From Fonsecaea monophora (taxonomy: Eukaryota > Ascomycota > Eurotiomycetes > Chaetothyriales > Herpotrichiellaceae), in NCBI RefSeq assembly GCF_001642475.1, contig NW_019174019.1, forward strand, positions 1 to 64,000: a stretch of DNA of 64,000 nucleotides. The letters run 5' to 3'. The translations under genes and the position numbers were made by a program. Positions 32,466 to 43,670 of the stretch are shown piece after piece. Position 1 is the first letter of the stretch; every line of letters begins with the position of its first letter. Under the pieces are notes generated by a model, which ran no database searches, had not been told where the DNA came from, and was given only the letters and a program-made list of their open reading frames with translations.

Positions 32466-35400
32466 TTATTCCACCTCGGTCTCCCCTCCTTGGGCCAAGA
32501 CGCCCACAACTCTCTGAAACAACTCTGTCGGCGTAGGTACTTGTGCCGATGAAGGGAACCTCAGCACTGCATCAAGCCCGCCCCTGGCGCCAACATGCTC
32601 ATCTGCAGTGCTGGGAGGCAGAGCCGGCAGTTCCCCATGCATGGCAGAGGCTGATGGTCCCAATAGACCCTGGCGACCGAAAATACTGTCCAGACTCCTG
32701 GTGACTTGCTCGGTTTCCTTGCCTCCACCAACTGACTTTGTGAATACCCCGGTACTTGGCCGAACAAATCGGTACTGATTTCTCTCATCAATAACCAAGT
32801 ATCCCGGTCCCGTGGTCAGGGCAAGCAGTCCCTTGACCATTGCCGTGAAAGAACTTTCATACAAAACCTTCACTTGCACACCTGGGCCACCTGAGCTGTC
32901 ACCGGACAAACCTAACAGCACTAATTTGGTCCCCCTCGGCTTTTCAGAGCGCGAAATACACAGTGCAATCGTGCCGTCGAATTTATTCTTCGCAAGGTAA
33001 AACGGGCTCCAGCTTCTTGGTGGAACGTATTGTTCGTCAAGCTGGAGGGGCGACGAGACCAATCGATTCGTAATCGTGTCTAGAATCGTAAGAGTCTGTG
33101 AGAGACATATGAGATAGCGCGAATGAAAAAGGAGTTTTGCTGCACTGCTAGTCCTAGATAGAAGAGAGGGCTCGGAGAAAGCGATTCTGCCTGTGCTTGG
33201 ATCGATGAGATGCACGAAGCGAGTTCGAGAATGTTTGACCGTGGCTCCAGGAGGTTCCAGCGACAACTTGGACCGGGTCTCAGGCCAGAACCAAGCAGCG
33301 GCCACTACTGAGCCGTCGTCCGAATAGGCAAGGGCTGCCGATGTTGCTCTTGTTTCGATGCCTTCGGGCCCGAGGGGCGTGTCATGATCGCATCGGATCG
33401 TCCTTGAACAGCTCCACGTGTAAAGCTGCTCGTTGGCCTTGTTCCTGACCGAAACTCCATTCCGGTGACGCGCCTTGGGCGACCAGATGCGAACGGTTGC
33501 ATCGCTGCCAATCGTGGCCAGTTCTACTTTCGTGGGGTCGAACGACATACCGAGAACAGAGTTTGTGCCCGCTGTATGAGGCTCATCGACCCTGGTCACC
33601 TGTTCGAAGTTGTTGTTCTCTTCATTCCACAACCATAGTCTCAGACTAGTTTCGGTCGATTGGTGCCGAAGATCCGGTCTATCGGCACGGATGTACATAC
33701 TGTCCAGATCTTGTGCATTGGGTTGCCATTCATCCACTGAGGCCAACCATCTGCCATCGTGGCTGATGGTGATATGCGTGACAGTGGGTTCCTTCACTGG
33801 CTGTCCAGTCGGCGCAGCATTGGACGCGGTGACCATGTTTCGAGTTAGCGCTTGACGACCGGCCTGAACGTTTGTTTCGACATCGTAGACTTGTAGCAGT
33901 GTAGCATATCGCCCATGAAATGGACCTGTTGCAGCCGCATCAGAAGGCACTGCTGCCAATAGTCGACCTTGAATATTTGGGTGAAGGACAATTAGGCTCG
34001 AGTTCTTCTGAGTTGACCCCAAAGCCAAGCCGCATACATTCGTTGATGGTAGCAGGTCGGCCGTGGATAGAATCATCACAGAATTGTCACCAAGGCGTAG
34101 AGCATAGGAAGACCCTACGGCTGAGACGCTGAGATTCAAGATTGGTGTTGAAAGATGAGGCAAGTACTGCCTCTGGTTCGAGTCCAGTTGCCAGATAACG
34201 AGGACCGTCTCATTGCCACCAGAGACAATATAGTTTCGATCTCGAGACCATTTCACAGTGTTGACGGCCGTTCGATGCCAATGGAGTCTGCGGCCAACAA
34301 TGTCATCTGTCGAAGCTTTGTTCTTTTTCTCTTTTCCAATCAGTTTGAAGAGTATATCCTCATAGAGCATAATGACCCCATCGTTGAGACCAACCACAAC
34401 ATCGAGGAAGGGAACTTTTCGTGACGTCTTAGATTTGCCTTCGTTGACCTGAGCGTCAAAGCTCGTTATGAATCCTGGCAAGGTGATTTCCCTCCACGTG
34501 TAGCTGAGATCCGAATGACCTTCTGTTGTAGCTTGACAATGACCGATTAAGAGTTGGTCCTCCACACATGCCAATAGCACGTTTCCATCTGCGCAAGATC
34601 TGATGCATGGTGATAGGTTGGTCCTCTGCAGCACAGTTTTGGATTCTGTGAAGGTGCCATGAAAGGTGTTGACGGAGTAAGCGGCAAGGCGCTTAGGGCC
34701 TTGCACATCGTCTTTCAAGACAAGAATCGTCTCCTTCTCTTCTTGTTGAGAAAGTGGAAGTACTTGCCGCAGTCCATTCCCCGTATCGTACTTTCCTATT
34801 GCGGCGGCTGTCGTCCAATCCCACAAAGACACCAACCCTTTCGAAGTGGAGACGTACAACTTCTTCGGATCAACCTTCGATAGAGAGCAGCTGGTGATAT
34901 CGGATCTGTTGTCAACTTGGAAGCTTCTAACCAGCAAGGATGTCTTGGTCGAATACACTCGAATTTCAGAGTGTGTTGGCAGGATCAGATACTGGTCATC
35001 AGCGGTTAAAATTGGATCTTGGTCGATAAACATGCCGCCATTGCCGGAAGATAATCTGAAGCCGCTGCTTTTCAGGTTCGACTTTTGCGTCTTTGATTGC
35101 GCGACCACTTTGGACTTTTGCTTTGTCAATTGTCTTTTCTGCTTATTCTTGACGATCTGGTCTGATCTGTCTTCTCCGGCAAGTTGTTCCACCTTTTGAT
35201 TCTCAATGCTTGTTTCTCTGTCCTTCAGTAAAGCGACCTTTCGTTTCCTTGGCCTCTTAGACTTGGCTTTCCCGTCAGTAGTTAGTTCGTTGACCAACAC
35301 TTTCGATTTTGACTCGGACTTTTCGGACTGTTTACCGTCGGTGCTTGTCAGATGTGACTGTATATGGCCAGGTTCTGATTCCAGTGGTTTGGGCTCCTTC

Positions 35401-35801
35401 TTGTGCTCATTTGTATTGACCAGAGCCTTTGGTTTTCCGTCTCTTCTCTTGTTAAGTGCAGCTTCAACTGCCTTCACCTTCTGTGACGATCCTTCTGAGT
35501 TGTGCTTGGAGGGAGGTCCCTTGGTCGGAGTCTTTGTGGGTGTCTGCTTCTTCGGTTTGCTGCCACTAGAAGCAGTCTCTGGAGTGATTTCATCATTGAT
35601 CTTGGAAGTGGGATTTTCAGAGTCATTAGAGGGTGTCGTTTTCAGCGCCGCAGGTGAAGCCGTCGCATTCAATAGTGACGGTGTGTCTGTGACCTCGACT
35701 TTCCCGCTCCTTCTTCGTCTTTGGCGCTTCGGTTTCTGCGAGTCGCCAATATGATTGCCTTCGAAGGCAGTGTCGGCGTCTCGCTTTGTAGGCTGTGACA
35801 T
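32466..35801 (-). CDS. UTP17/Nan1 (WDR75), t-UTP subunit of the SSU processome
   Basis: The 1111-residue single-exon protein is a WD40 protein matching Utp17/Nan1 (human WDR75), a nucleolar factor linking rDNA transcription to 18S pre-rRNA processing. The first about 270 residues are Lys/Ser/Glu-rich and disordered, with many KxKR patches suited to nucleolar import. Propeller repeats follow from LTADDQYLILPTHSEIRVYS, with LHWHRTAVNTVKWSRDRNYI and a second propeller containing VLGMSFDPTKVELATIGSDA and VRIWSPKARHRNG. I chose the Met at 35801 (MSQPTKRDAD) rather than the in-frame one at 35843 because the longer leader has no conserved features. It is divergent from rpb10. Confidence 0.9.
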   Translation of the reverse strand: MSQPTKRDADTAFEGNHIGDSQKPKRQRRRRSGKVEVTDTPSLLNATASPAALKTTPSNDSENPTSKINDEITPETASSGSKPKKQTPTKTPTKGPPSKHNSEGSSQKVKAVEAALNKRRDGKPKALVNTNEHKKEPKPLESEPGHIQSHLTSTDGKQSEKSESKSKVLVNELTTDGKAKSKRPRKRKVALLKDRETSIENQKVEQLAGEDRSDQIVKNKQKRQLTKQKSKVVAQSKTQKSNLKSSGFRLSSGNGGMFIDQDPILTADDQYLILPTHSEIRVYSTKTSLLVRSFQVDNRSDITSCSLSKVDPKKLYVSTSKGLVSLWDWTTAAAIGKYDTGNGLRQVLPLSQQEEKETILVLKDDVQGPKRLAAYSVNTFHGTFTESKTVLQRTNLSPCIRSCADGNVLLACVEDQLLIGHCQATTEGHSDLSYTWREITLPGFITSFDAQVNEGKSKTSRKVPFLDVVVGLNDGVIMLYEDILFKLIGKEKKNKASTDDIVGRRLHWHRTAVNTVKWSRDRNYIVSGGNETVLVIWQLDSNQRQYLPHLSTPILNLSVSAVGSSYALRLGDNSVMILSTADLLPSTNVCGLALGSTQKNSSLIVLHPNIQGRLLAAVPSDAAATGPFHGRYATLLQVYDVETNVQAGRQALTRNMVTASNAAPTGQPVKEPTVTHITISHDGRWLASVDEWQPNAQDLDSMYIRADRPDLRHQSTETSLRLWLWNEENNNFEQVTRVDEPHTAGTNSVLGMSFDPTKVELATIGSDATVRIWSPKARHRNGVSVRNKANEQLYTWSCSRTIRCDHDTPLGPEGIETRATSAALAYSDDGSVVAAAWFWPETRSKLSLEPPGATVKHSRTRFVHLIDPSTGRIAFSEPSLLSRTSSAAKLLFHSRYLICLSQTLTILDTITNRLVSSPLQLDEQYVPPRSWSPFYLAKNKFDGTIALCISRSEKPRGTKLVLLGLSGDSSGGPGVQVKVLYESSFTAMVKGLLALTTGPGYLVIDERNQYRFVRPSTGVFTKSVGGGKETEQVTRSLDSIFGRQGLLGPSASAMHGELPALPPSTADEHVGARGGLDAVLRFPSSAQVPTPTELFQRVVGVLAQGGETEVE

Positions 35802-36076
35802 CTTGAGACAGACTTTGGCGGACCAAGCAAAGGATCGGTGCACGCTTCCAATTGCTGTACAGGATATGAAGCGAAATCAGAAACTTTTTTTCTCCGCACC
35901 AATTTCGTGGAAGGTTTTCCGGACATGTCACGTGAAGAGAAATTGCGGAGAAGAATTTCTGCGACTTTTCGCAGGTGAGTCTCCCGCCATCCTTCGCAAA
36001 CACAACCAACATAGCGAGCCAGTCGTTACTGATTCCCTTACGATATTGTGCGCTTGTTGTACTGTCAAAGGTCAAA
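35802..36076. promoter_or_regulatory. Divergent promoter of utp17 and rpb10 with E-box
   Basis: Only 275 bp separate the two start codons. A perfect E-box CACGTG sits at 35929-35934, about midway. Both products serve ribosome production or transcription, so shared control through this site is a reasonable inference but is not shown by the sequence. Confidence 0.5.
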
Positions 36077-36518
36077 ATGATTATCCCAATACGATGTTTC
36101 TCCTGCGGAAAGGTATTGCGCAGAGCCACTAAAGTTGAAACGTGGAATACAACAACTGACTCCTTCCGCTTCTTTCAGGTGATCGCTGATATTTGGGAAC
36201 GATATATGAAGCTTCTCGAGGGTGGCATGCCTGATGGGTTAGTATCTACGCGGTTTGGCTTCATATCCGGAAACGAATTCTAACATTTTGGTCCTTCGCG
36301 TTGTAGCGAAGCCATGGATCAAGTTGGCGCGAAACGATACTGTTGTCGGCGCATGCTGATGACACACGTCGATCTGATTGAAAAGTTGCTACAGTATGTT
36401 GATACCATTTTTCTGCTGTTGGGTGGCGACGAGGAAGAAGAATCGAAGAGAGATGCAGGACTGACAAGAGTTGGACAGATACGACCCTTCCGAACGAAGA
36501 ATCAAGACCCAATCATGA
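36077..36518 (+). CDS. RPB10, shared subunit of RNA polymerases I, II and III
   Basis: Four tiny exons (36077-36112, 36179-36237, 36307-36393, 36479-36518) spell a 73-residue Rpb10 (RPABC5). The protein begins MIIPIRCFSCGK, continues DIWERYMKLLEGGMPDG, then EAMDQVGAKRYCCRRMLMTH and VDLIEKLLQYDPSERR. The zinc ligands Cys7, Cys10, Cys44 and Cys45 are all present. The three introns (66, 69 and 85 nt; donors GTATTG, GTTAGT, GTATGT) keep the frame exactly. Rpb10 is essential in yeast and helps assemble the two largest subunits. The gene is easy to miss because no exon exceeds 30 codons. Confidence 0.95.
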
Positions 36519-36856
36519 CATAACGAGACAAGATGATATTTGAAACCTTCAAGGAAAAGGTCGGTGTTTCAGGGGTTTCAAGAGTTCTACATGCGCAAGC
36601 ATTCCAACAGCATAATGCAATGGCATCTACAGCTCCAGTCATGGCGCTTTGAGGAATTCAAGATTATGAGAGGTCATCGATTATCCAACCTTGGACAAAC
36701 GATCAAAACCTCCATACAGAGTGCGATCACCAGGTCAGTTGGGTTGGGGCTATTGGGACGCCGTTCAGATTATGCCGTAGAGGCAGCCAAAATGTTTCGA
36801 AGCAGCTAGGAGAGAAGCAGCCCGAGTGCTTGAGATGTGCCTTAGGGCAGGTCCGC
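36519..36856. other. Convergent 3' interval between rpb10 and the methyltransferase
   Basis: These 338 bases hold the two converging 3' ends. No coding sequence is apparent. Confidence 0.5.
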
Positions 36857-37974
36857 TCAGACCTGGGTATTGGGCCTCCATATACTCCACCAACATGTAA
36901 CCTCGGATGGGCTGCCATCTTGTTGGTACCAATCGTCAAAACCGACCTCTGTGCCTTCGAGTACCAAGTCAAACTTGTTCTGTTGCAATATACTGCGCAA
37001 ATTTTGTCTCTCCTCGTCATAACCATCACGTAACGGAAGTTCAATGATGAATCTGGCCTCTGGCGAACGGCAGATCCAGCGAGTGACAGCATTCACAAGC
37101 ATCTTAGGGTGTTCGGGAGAATAGATAGAATCGGCTGCCACAATAACCATGAACTTGTCTTCGTCACGTTTTGGCGTGTCCGTCTCATCAACCCAGTCAA
37201 GTGCCCGTGACTCAGTGCTCCCACCACTCCTTGTGATCAATTCCTGGTTTTGCTCAAGATTTCCTCGAAGATTTGGTAGGATCTGCGGCAGGTCAGTTAG
37301 CAGCACATGAGTTTTCCATATGCATGCGGCCGAAATCCCGACCAAACCAGTGCCGGCACCTAGCTCCAACACTCGAGTGGGCTCGGTTGGAAGATATCTA
37401 CGACAATCTTGGAGCCGGCGTGACAGCAAGACCGATGAGGTCCAGGTCTTGAGCCCAAGATTGTCTTCTGTCAAGGTAGGCTCATGCAAATTAACCGTGA
37501 GGTCGGTACAAATCTCGAACGAGCGCGTCATGGCAGGCATTGCGCTTCTGCCCGAGCGTTCGCTGAGGCGGGCACTTGCAGCGCCCCATATTGCATCCTT
37601 TTGGTCTTCGTCCCCAATCCAATTCAGGCCTGAGGAGACAATCGAGGTAAGGTATCTTGAAACCCCCTGCTCGCTTACTTTGGGACGCCTGGTGTTTGCT
37701 AAAGGCGAAAAGCTCGACGGCTCTGCAACGAGAAGATCCAAGGCGCGAAGGAGTGTGGTTGCTGACGGCTTTTGATGAAGCTGGGGCAGATCATGCACTG
37801 CATCACTCGAGGTTGGAAAGGGAACATGAAATAACAGGAGTGAGACGGGTAATCTATATTTGACCTACCATGGAGCATCGCTGGCACCTCGGGAGCCACA
37901 GCTACCGGCTCATTGTCGGAAACCTCCGCGTGCGCACCGTTAGGTGTATGCTCGTCGTCTCCGAGGATTGCCAT
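36857..37974 (-). CDS. EFM2/Rrg1-type protein lysine methyltransferase
   Basis: Two exons (37869-37974, 36857-37797) joined by a 71-nt GT-AG intron encode 348 residues; an in-frame Met at 37995 would add seven. It is a family-16 seven-beta-strand methyltransferase. The SAM loop VLELGAGTGLVGI lies at about 178-190, with LLTDLPQILPNL and VIVAADSIYSPEHP after it. The N-terminal DLPQLHQKPS block and RLSERSGRSAMP resemble the fungal group that includes Efm2, which methylates eEF2, and the glucose-regulated Rrg1 of fission yeast. The exact substrate is inferred. The first exon is acidic and probably disordered. Confidence 0.85.
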
Positions 37975-37995
37975 CTGATGTGTGATGGAGGGCAA

Positions 37996-40039
37996 ACTTT
38001 CATATCGAAAATAGAAGATTGAGTGGCCGTGATTGGAAGGCTGATCACTGTTCTCAGTACTCAGTACTGTACCGAGTACCTCGTACTAGTATGGTATCTC
38101 CCGTTATGCTCGTACGAGCGGACAAGGATCGAATCAAGCCGTGCTGAGCAAAGAATGTAGTTACTCGTCTGGGTAGGGAGATAAAAAAAACTGTTTGATT
38201 CCAAGAGTTTGGTTGGAGAAAGGCCATCGCGGTGGAAATTAGGACGAAGCAAAATGTTTCTCGATGGATCTGACTAATAGGTCACTATACAGTATGATTG
38301 GCCAATATACCATTCTAGTGCTAAGCCCTGGCGTTCTAGCCGCTGCTTGAATGTCAACGCTAAACCTACAGTAAAACTCAAACCGTCCCCTTTTCTTCTC
38401 CATCAATCGCAGAACACGAACGTTGATACCCGAAGCCAACGGGAGTGTCACCCATCAAATCTACACAAACAAGATGAATGTGAACTCACAACAGCCACTT
38501 TGGCGTCAGAGCCTGCATGGTAAATTTGCACCAGAACAGGATGCCTTGAAACACACGAGTTTTGGGTGGGCAACCAAGGAACCCGTCCTCGTCCTCGTCA
38601 GGCCTTTTCAGGGTACCACACGAAACGCACTGCAACCCCTGCTTGGAACCCTCCAGTCAACCACCACCTAATTTCCCCCACCCCTGACCATACGGGCAGC
38701 TGCCCTACGGAGCCATTCCCCAGTTCTGCTCACTCCTCATAGCAACCCTATGCAGGTTGAAAATGGAAGGAATGTGACAAAGACAATAAGGCGAGAAAGA
38801 CGGTGATTAAACAGTGCCCCAACACGGTCAGCACTGGATACGTGAGTTGACTTGGTAAGGTAAGAAAGATGTCCCGCATGCCATGAGGCTGTGGTGAGTT
38901 AAACCCAGGAAACGTGGAAGCGTTGGTGATGTCGATCCAGCCTGTTGCTGGGCTGGGATCCAGAAAGCTCTGCTCGGTACACGTTGCATGAGCGCGCCCG
39001 TTGACCGGCATCACAACAACGGACGCGCCCAAGCTGAAAACAAAAAGCGTAAGACTGGACTGCCGAATAGGGTGAATTGCAACAAAGGTGTGGATCCGGA
39101 ACATGCATAGGGTGTCAATGGCTCCCAGCCGTAAAACGGCCAAGTTCTACTACTGATTGGCCTATACATTTCCCAATCGGGACTGGCTCCGTTATTGTTT
39201 GAGCCATCCGAGCCGACAGTCTATCCGCCAGGTACGCCTCGAGTCTACAGACAAACGTCTCCTGAAATATCTCCACCCTTGTCGGTACCCCTAGCCTGGA
39301 AGAGGGGAATTGCAGAGGCGCAGAATGAGTGTCGGTCACCGGTAGGTCGCCCTTGGATGTACCATCGCCATAATCAAGCTTTGATGAGTTGAATTCGCAT
39401 CAAAGTGACTCTTGGTGTCATCCTCATGCAGGGATATGGGAAAAAAGGTAAATCCTGCCACGTTCCTCCCGCAGGCAAAGGTCTATCAAGGCCGATGAGG
39501 TCTTGTCCCGTTGGAAGTGGCCAAGTCCAGCAGCAATTTGCCCATCACAAGCCATCATTGGATCTCGGTCTGTCACCTCCACAAGGTTCTAGCCGTCATG
39601 CCTTGCACTATCCGTGGTATTCTGGATTTGTCGATTCCTTGCCCGGGGCTAGTGTTTTCTTGAGATGACCTCCTTTTTTCGGCGTTCGAGGATCTTGGGG
39701 AGCCTCATTCGTGAAATTAGCTTCTGAACCTGACGCTACAGCCGAAGTCTCAGGCCGCCCTCGTGGCTGGCTGGGGTTATTGAGCGCCGGAATGTCATAG
39801 AGTCCAGGTCCACCATGGCGGAAGTCGAGACGTTTGGTCTCGCATCCCATAAGTACTTCGGACGGTCCCCTCCAGTCTCACACCATCTGTTCTTTCTCTC
39901 CCAGCTCGTTACAACATCTCACGACTTTGATTGACTTTTCAATCATCCACTCTTTTCTGAGCTCGTTTTATCATTTTGCTAAGGTCTTTGGCCTGTTCCA
40001 CTCGTTTTCAACAGTTACAATCGTCGAATTACTTTAGTT
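37996..40039. other. 2-kb intergenic region, no confident gene
   Basis: Frames at 38423-38671 (plus) and 38748-39143 (minus) are open but show no domain. TACTCAGTACTGTACCGAGT-like inverted words occur near 38057-38085. The last 150 bases before 40040 are C/T-rich and look like the leader of the secreted-protein gene. Confidence 0.45.
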
Positions 40040-41287
40040 ATGCAATATTTGTCTGTCGCCTTGCCGCTGGCTGCCTTGGCCAGCGGCGTCCTGGCTAATC
40101 CTGTGCATGGTGGTTCTTGCGCCAACAACGCCTGCTTGGCTGCTGTGACTGGCAAGGCTGCTTTGGGAGACGGCGCGCTCAGAGCCTCTCACTGCTCCAG
40201 CTTCCTGGCAACCACTGTGACCCCTATCGTCACCGTCACCGAGACCGTCACTGGACACGGCGGTAAGGACAACTGGAAGCGCACCACCGTTGCCCTTTGC
40301 CCCAATGAGGTTCCCAACTACGCCAGCGCTTGCAACGAGGCCGCTTACACCAGCGCATGCTCGTGCTTCGGCTACACCGAGGTGAAGACCACCACCGTTG
40401 CACCAACCACAACCACCAAGACCATCTGGGTCAAGCCCACCGGTGGCTCTGGCGCCAGCTGCACAGTCGGTACTTCGACCTTGACTACCACAGTTACTGG
40501 CACCACCACCGTTGTGAGCGGCAGCACTTGCCCCGTTGCCACTTCCACCACCATCACCGAGACCTCCACGAAGGTCATTCCTACCTACAGCTCATGCCCT
40601 GCGGCCGGCACTGCCACTACGATCACCATCACTCAAGGCCCAGCTACGGCTACCACCACCACAGTCACAACGACCGAGACTGCCACCGTTACGAAGCCTG
40701 GCAGCGGTTCTTCGTCGGACACCCCCTCGTCTTGCGTTGTTGACGATGCTTTGGCCACCACATTGGTCGAAAACTTCATGATCCTACTCGAGTTCACCTC
40801 GTACAACGGCACTCAAGGAGCACCGGGCCGGGGTTACCAACAAAACGTCTCCGACGCCACTTTGGCATCCGACTTCAGCGACATTTCGGACTCGATCAAC
40901 TTCATGGCTGGCTTCCCTGTAAGTAAATCTGGTATCTCAATTTTGTATTGTACTAACGGATTGTAGCTTGGCTCTGTCACCTTCCCTAGCAAGCAAGCTT
41001 TCGACTACGGTCAGGGTGTTCTCCAACCTGAGGTGGCTGTTACCGCTCTCAACATCTGGCACGACTGCAACACCATCACCTGGAGATGGAGAATCACCTC
41101 GACTCGCTTCCCCGTCAATGGTATCAACCACATGATCATCAACAGCGAGGGCAAGATCCAGAAGAACTATGCTGAATTCGACAACGCTGCTTGGCTCCAG
41201 TCTTTCGGCCTGTCATGCGCCACCAACCCGCCCAGCGTGGCCAGCTCTGTTGCCCTCCGGGCCCGTGCCCTCGGCCTCGGCATGTAA
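40040..41287 (+). CDS. Secreted Thr-rich protein with C-terminal NTF2-like domain
   Basis: Two exons (40040-40918, 40967-41287; 48-nt GT-AG intron with TACTAAC branch site) encode 399 residues. MQYLSVALPLAALASGVLA is a clear signal peptide. A short Cys domain (CANNACLAAVTGK ... HCSSF) and a second (SACSCFGYTEV) precede about 110 residues of Thr/Ser repeats (TTTVTGTTTVV, TATTTTVTTTE), likely O-glycosylated. The C-terminal part from about residue 245 (DALATTLVENFMILLEFTSY, WRITSTRFPVNGINHMI) has the shape of an NTF2-like/SnoaL fold. Ascomycetes have many such wall-associated or extracellular proteins without a known role. No GPI-anchor tail is seen. Confidence 0.88.
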
Positions 41288-42637
41288 AGGGGAAAATATG
41301 TCGGGAGGAAAGTGTTAATGTGCAGAGAATACGGATATGCAGACGTTTGGGTTCTGGATTGACGTAGAAGACAATTGAATTGAATGCGCATCTTGGATTT
41401 TTAGCACAGGACGGTATTGCACAAGCTAGGAAGGTGTTCGATTCCCTTGTACTCTTGTTCCACGCATCTTCAGGGCGATTTGAAATGATCCATGAAAGTT
41501 TCGCTTGCATGTTTTCTGATGGACTAATGTAATGTATTTCATGGGCGTAACTGTACCGAGTACACGTGCGATTTACTGTGGGACAGGCTCCAACCACAAC
41601 AGCAGATGCCGCTGGTTTATCAGATGCGATTCTGAAGATACAGGACCGGGATGCAATGATGTCAACTGTTCTGTGTAGATCTTCGTCAGTATGGGAAATA
41701 GTAGGAAGTGAATCTTGAGCGATCAGATGGACCTCTCCGCTCGCAGGGTTCTTCCTTCTCCGGTCTCTTTCCGTGACAAAAGTCGGGCGACTACTGTGGC
41801 CAACGCTCCCGCGTGTTGTTTTTAGCGTGTTATTCAGGGGAGATCAACACCTGCAACTAGTTAGGGTGGCGCTGGTAGACGACGGGGATTTGACTTTGTC
41901 GAGGTTTAGCGTAAGCTACTCGCGCCAGGGGTGTCACCTAGGTGTGGTTGGGTGCTTCAGTCGAAGGTCTTTCCCTCAGAGTAGATGGCTCGTCGTCAAG
42001 TTATGCTACGTATCTGTCAGTATATCTGCGGAGCAATGAAGATCCTGCAGGAACAAGATTGATAATCCGCGTCTATAGGGGAAAAGTGAATAATCAGGTC
42101 TTATAGTGAGAGGAATGCACCCATGATGACAAGTGGAACACGTATGGGTAGCGTGGACGCCAATCCTGATTCGGAATCACGAAGAAACCCTTCGGAAACT
42201 TGGCATTTTAGTCACGGGGACTGCGCCATCTACCCCAACACTCTGCCCTAGAGATTTTACGTTGTGCCAAGCTTCGGACCACGACTATGATGGTGCATAA
42301 TTAATGTTCTGTATTCGGTACACAATATCTACTCGGTCCTTCGAAGGGTGTGATCAGGTGTGTACGAGGACTTATACGCCCTGCTGTGCCGAAGCGCCCT
42401 GCAATCAAACTAGCTCGCCATTGGGGATTTCAACTTGCGCGTACAACTTGGGACGCCGCGGCCTCTTCTGATGTACTCGGCTTCGCTGACCATCATTCCT
42501 TGCACTTCACAGGTCTCACAAATTAGAGCGCGACATTCAGCTTTGCCCGCAAAGTCGATAGCTGCCTCTTCCGGCCCACAATCCTCTGCTTAACCTCCCT
42601 GTAATCGAAATATTGACACCGGGCCGAACTCCCGACG
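41288..42637. other. Intergenic region, no gene seen
   Basis: The interval carries the 3' side of the secreted-protein gene and the promoter of the methyltransferase gene. ACCTAGGT occurs at 41936-41943. No coding sequence was recognised. Confidence 0.5.
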
Positions 42638-43465
42638 ATGAACCCACAGCCCCAATCTTCAACGTCGACCTACACCCAAGGCCACAGCGCGGCCGTTGTG
42701 GCATCACACGCGTCTCGCACGGTTGAAAACTCTGCAGCGTTCTTGCTTCCTCATCTGCAGCCACATTTCACGATTGTGGACCTGGGCTGTGGCCCCGGCA
42801 CCATCACCAGAGGATTCTGCCCCCATGTTCCTCAAGGGTCGGTGATTGGGATCGACGCTGCGGAGTCGGTCATCACATTAGCCCGCTCGGGGGCCCCAGG
42901 GAACGAACATCCTAACCTGACGTTCCGTGTGGGCGATATCACCGCCCGCTTACCCTGGGACGACAACTCGGTCGACGTCGTTTATACCAGCCAGGTGCTT
43001 TACCACATCCCCACGCCCGTCCGCGTCATACGGGAAGCGCTTCGTATCCTCAAGCCAGGCGGCATGCTCGCCATGCGCGAGACCGACACACTGATCTACC
43101 ATCCTAGCAACCCGGGGACAGAAGCCTTTCTGACAGCCATGGCCAAGGCAGTGTCCCCTGGGGCCCAAGGCATTGGCTCCGGCCGCCGAATTCACCTGTG
43201 GGCCCAAGAGGCCGGGTTCGAGAGGTCCAAGATGCAGGTCCGCGCGGGCGCAACCTGCCATCCCGCACCCGACGAATCCAAATGGTGGGCCAACATCCAA
43301 GTCGAGCGGCTCAAAGGTGAGATCGGTCGAAAGTGGCTGGGAGAGCTCCAACTCGTCCGTAGCCAGGCTGAGATCGACGCCATGGTTAACGGCTTAAGGG
43401 CTTGGGGTGACAGTCCCGAGGCGTGGTACGCCGCGCTTCAGGGAGAAGTCATCTGCTGGAAATGA
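42638..43465 (+). CDS. Class I SAM-dependent methyltransferase (UbiE-like)
   Basis: A 275-residue single-exon protein of the methyltransferase type 11/UbiE-like group. Motif I, IVDLGCGPGTITRGF, is at 46-60; the acidic residue of motif II is in GSVIGIDAAESVI; motif III contains DVVYTSQVLYHIPTPV and ALRILKPGGMLAMRE. A C-terminal region containing GAQGIGSGRRIHLWAQEAGF matches fungal proteins annotated as UbiE or type-11 methyltransferases. The methyl acceptor is a small molecule in most relatives, but it cannot be identified here. No biosynthetic core enzyme (PKS, NRPS, terpene cyclase) lies near it, so a role in a gene cluster is not supported. Confidence 0.93.
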   Translation: MNPQPQSSTSTYTQGHSAAVVASHASRTVENSAAFLLPHLQPHFTIVDLGCGPGTITRGFCPHVPQGSVIGIDAAESVITLARSGAPGNEHPNLTFRVGDITARLPWDDNSVDVVYTSQVLYHIPTPVRVIREALRILKPGGMLAMRETDTLIYHPSNPGTEAFLTAMAKAVSPGAQGIGSGRRIHLWAQEAGFERSKMQVRAGATCHPAPDESKWWANIQVERLKGEIGRKWLGELQLVRSQAEIDAMVNGLRAWGDSPEAWYAALQGEVICWK

Positions 43466-43670
43466 GTCGGAGAGCCAGCAGGGATCCCTTGTACAAGACT
43501 GGTGCTTGACATGACTACCTCACCGACACGGGTGCACGGTAAGAAACACAGCGGTGATAGGGCTTTGAAGTCGAAATAAATGCAGGATTAATCTATACTG
43601 CATAGACTGAACACCTCAGCAAGTCTGATCCAGACCCTGTTACAGAAGTCGTGTCAAAAGTTCAAAGTAT

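Noticed and set aside
35206..35754. Plus-strand frame of 182 residues
   Set aside because: Antisense shadow of the low-complexity N-terminus of utp17.
41425..41450. GTTCGATTCCC, another tRNA B-box-like match
   Set aside because: The five-base stem does not pair and no other tRNA arms are present.
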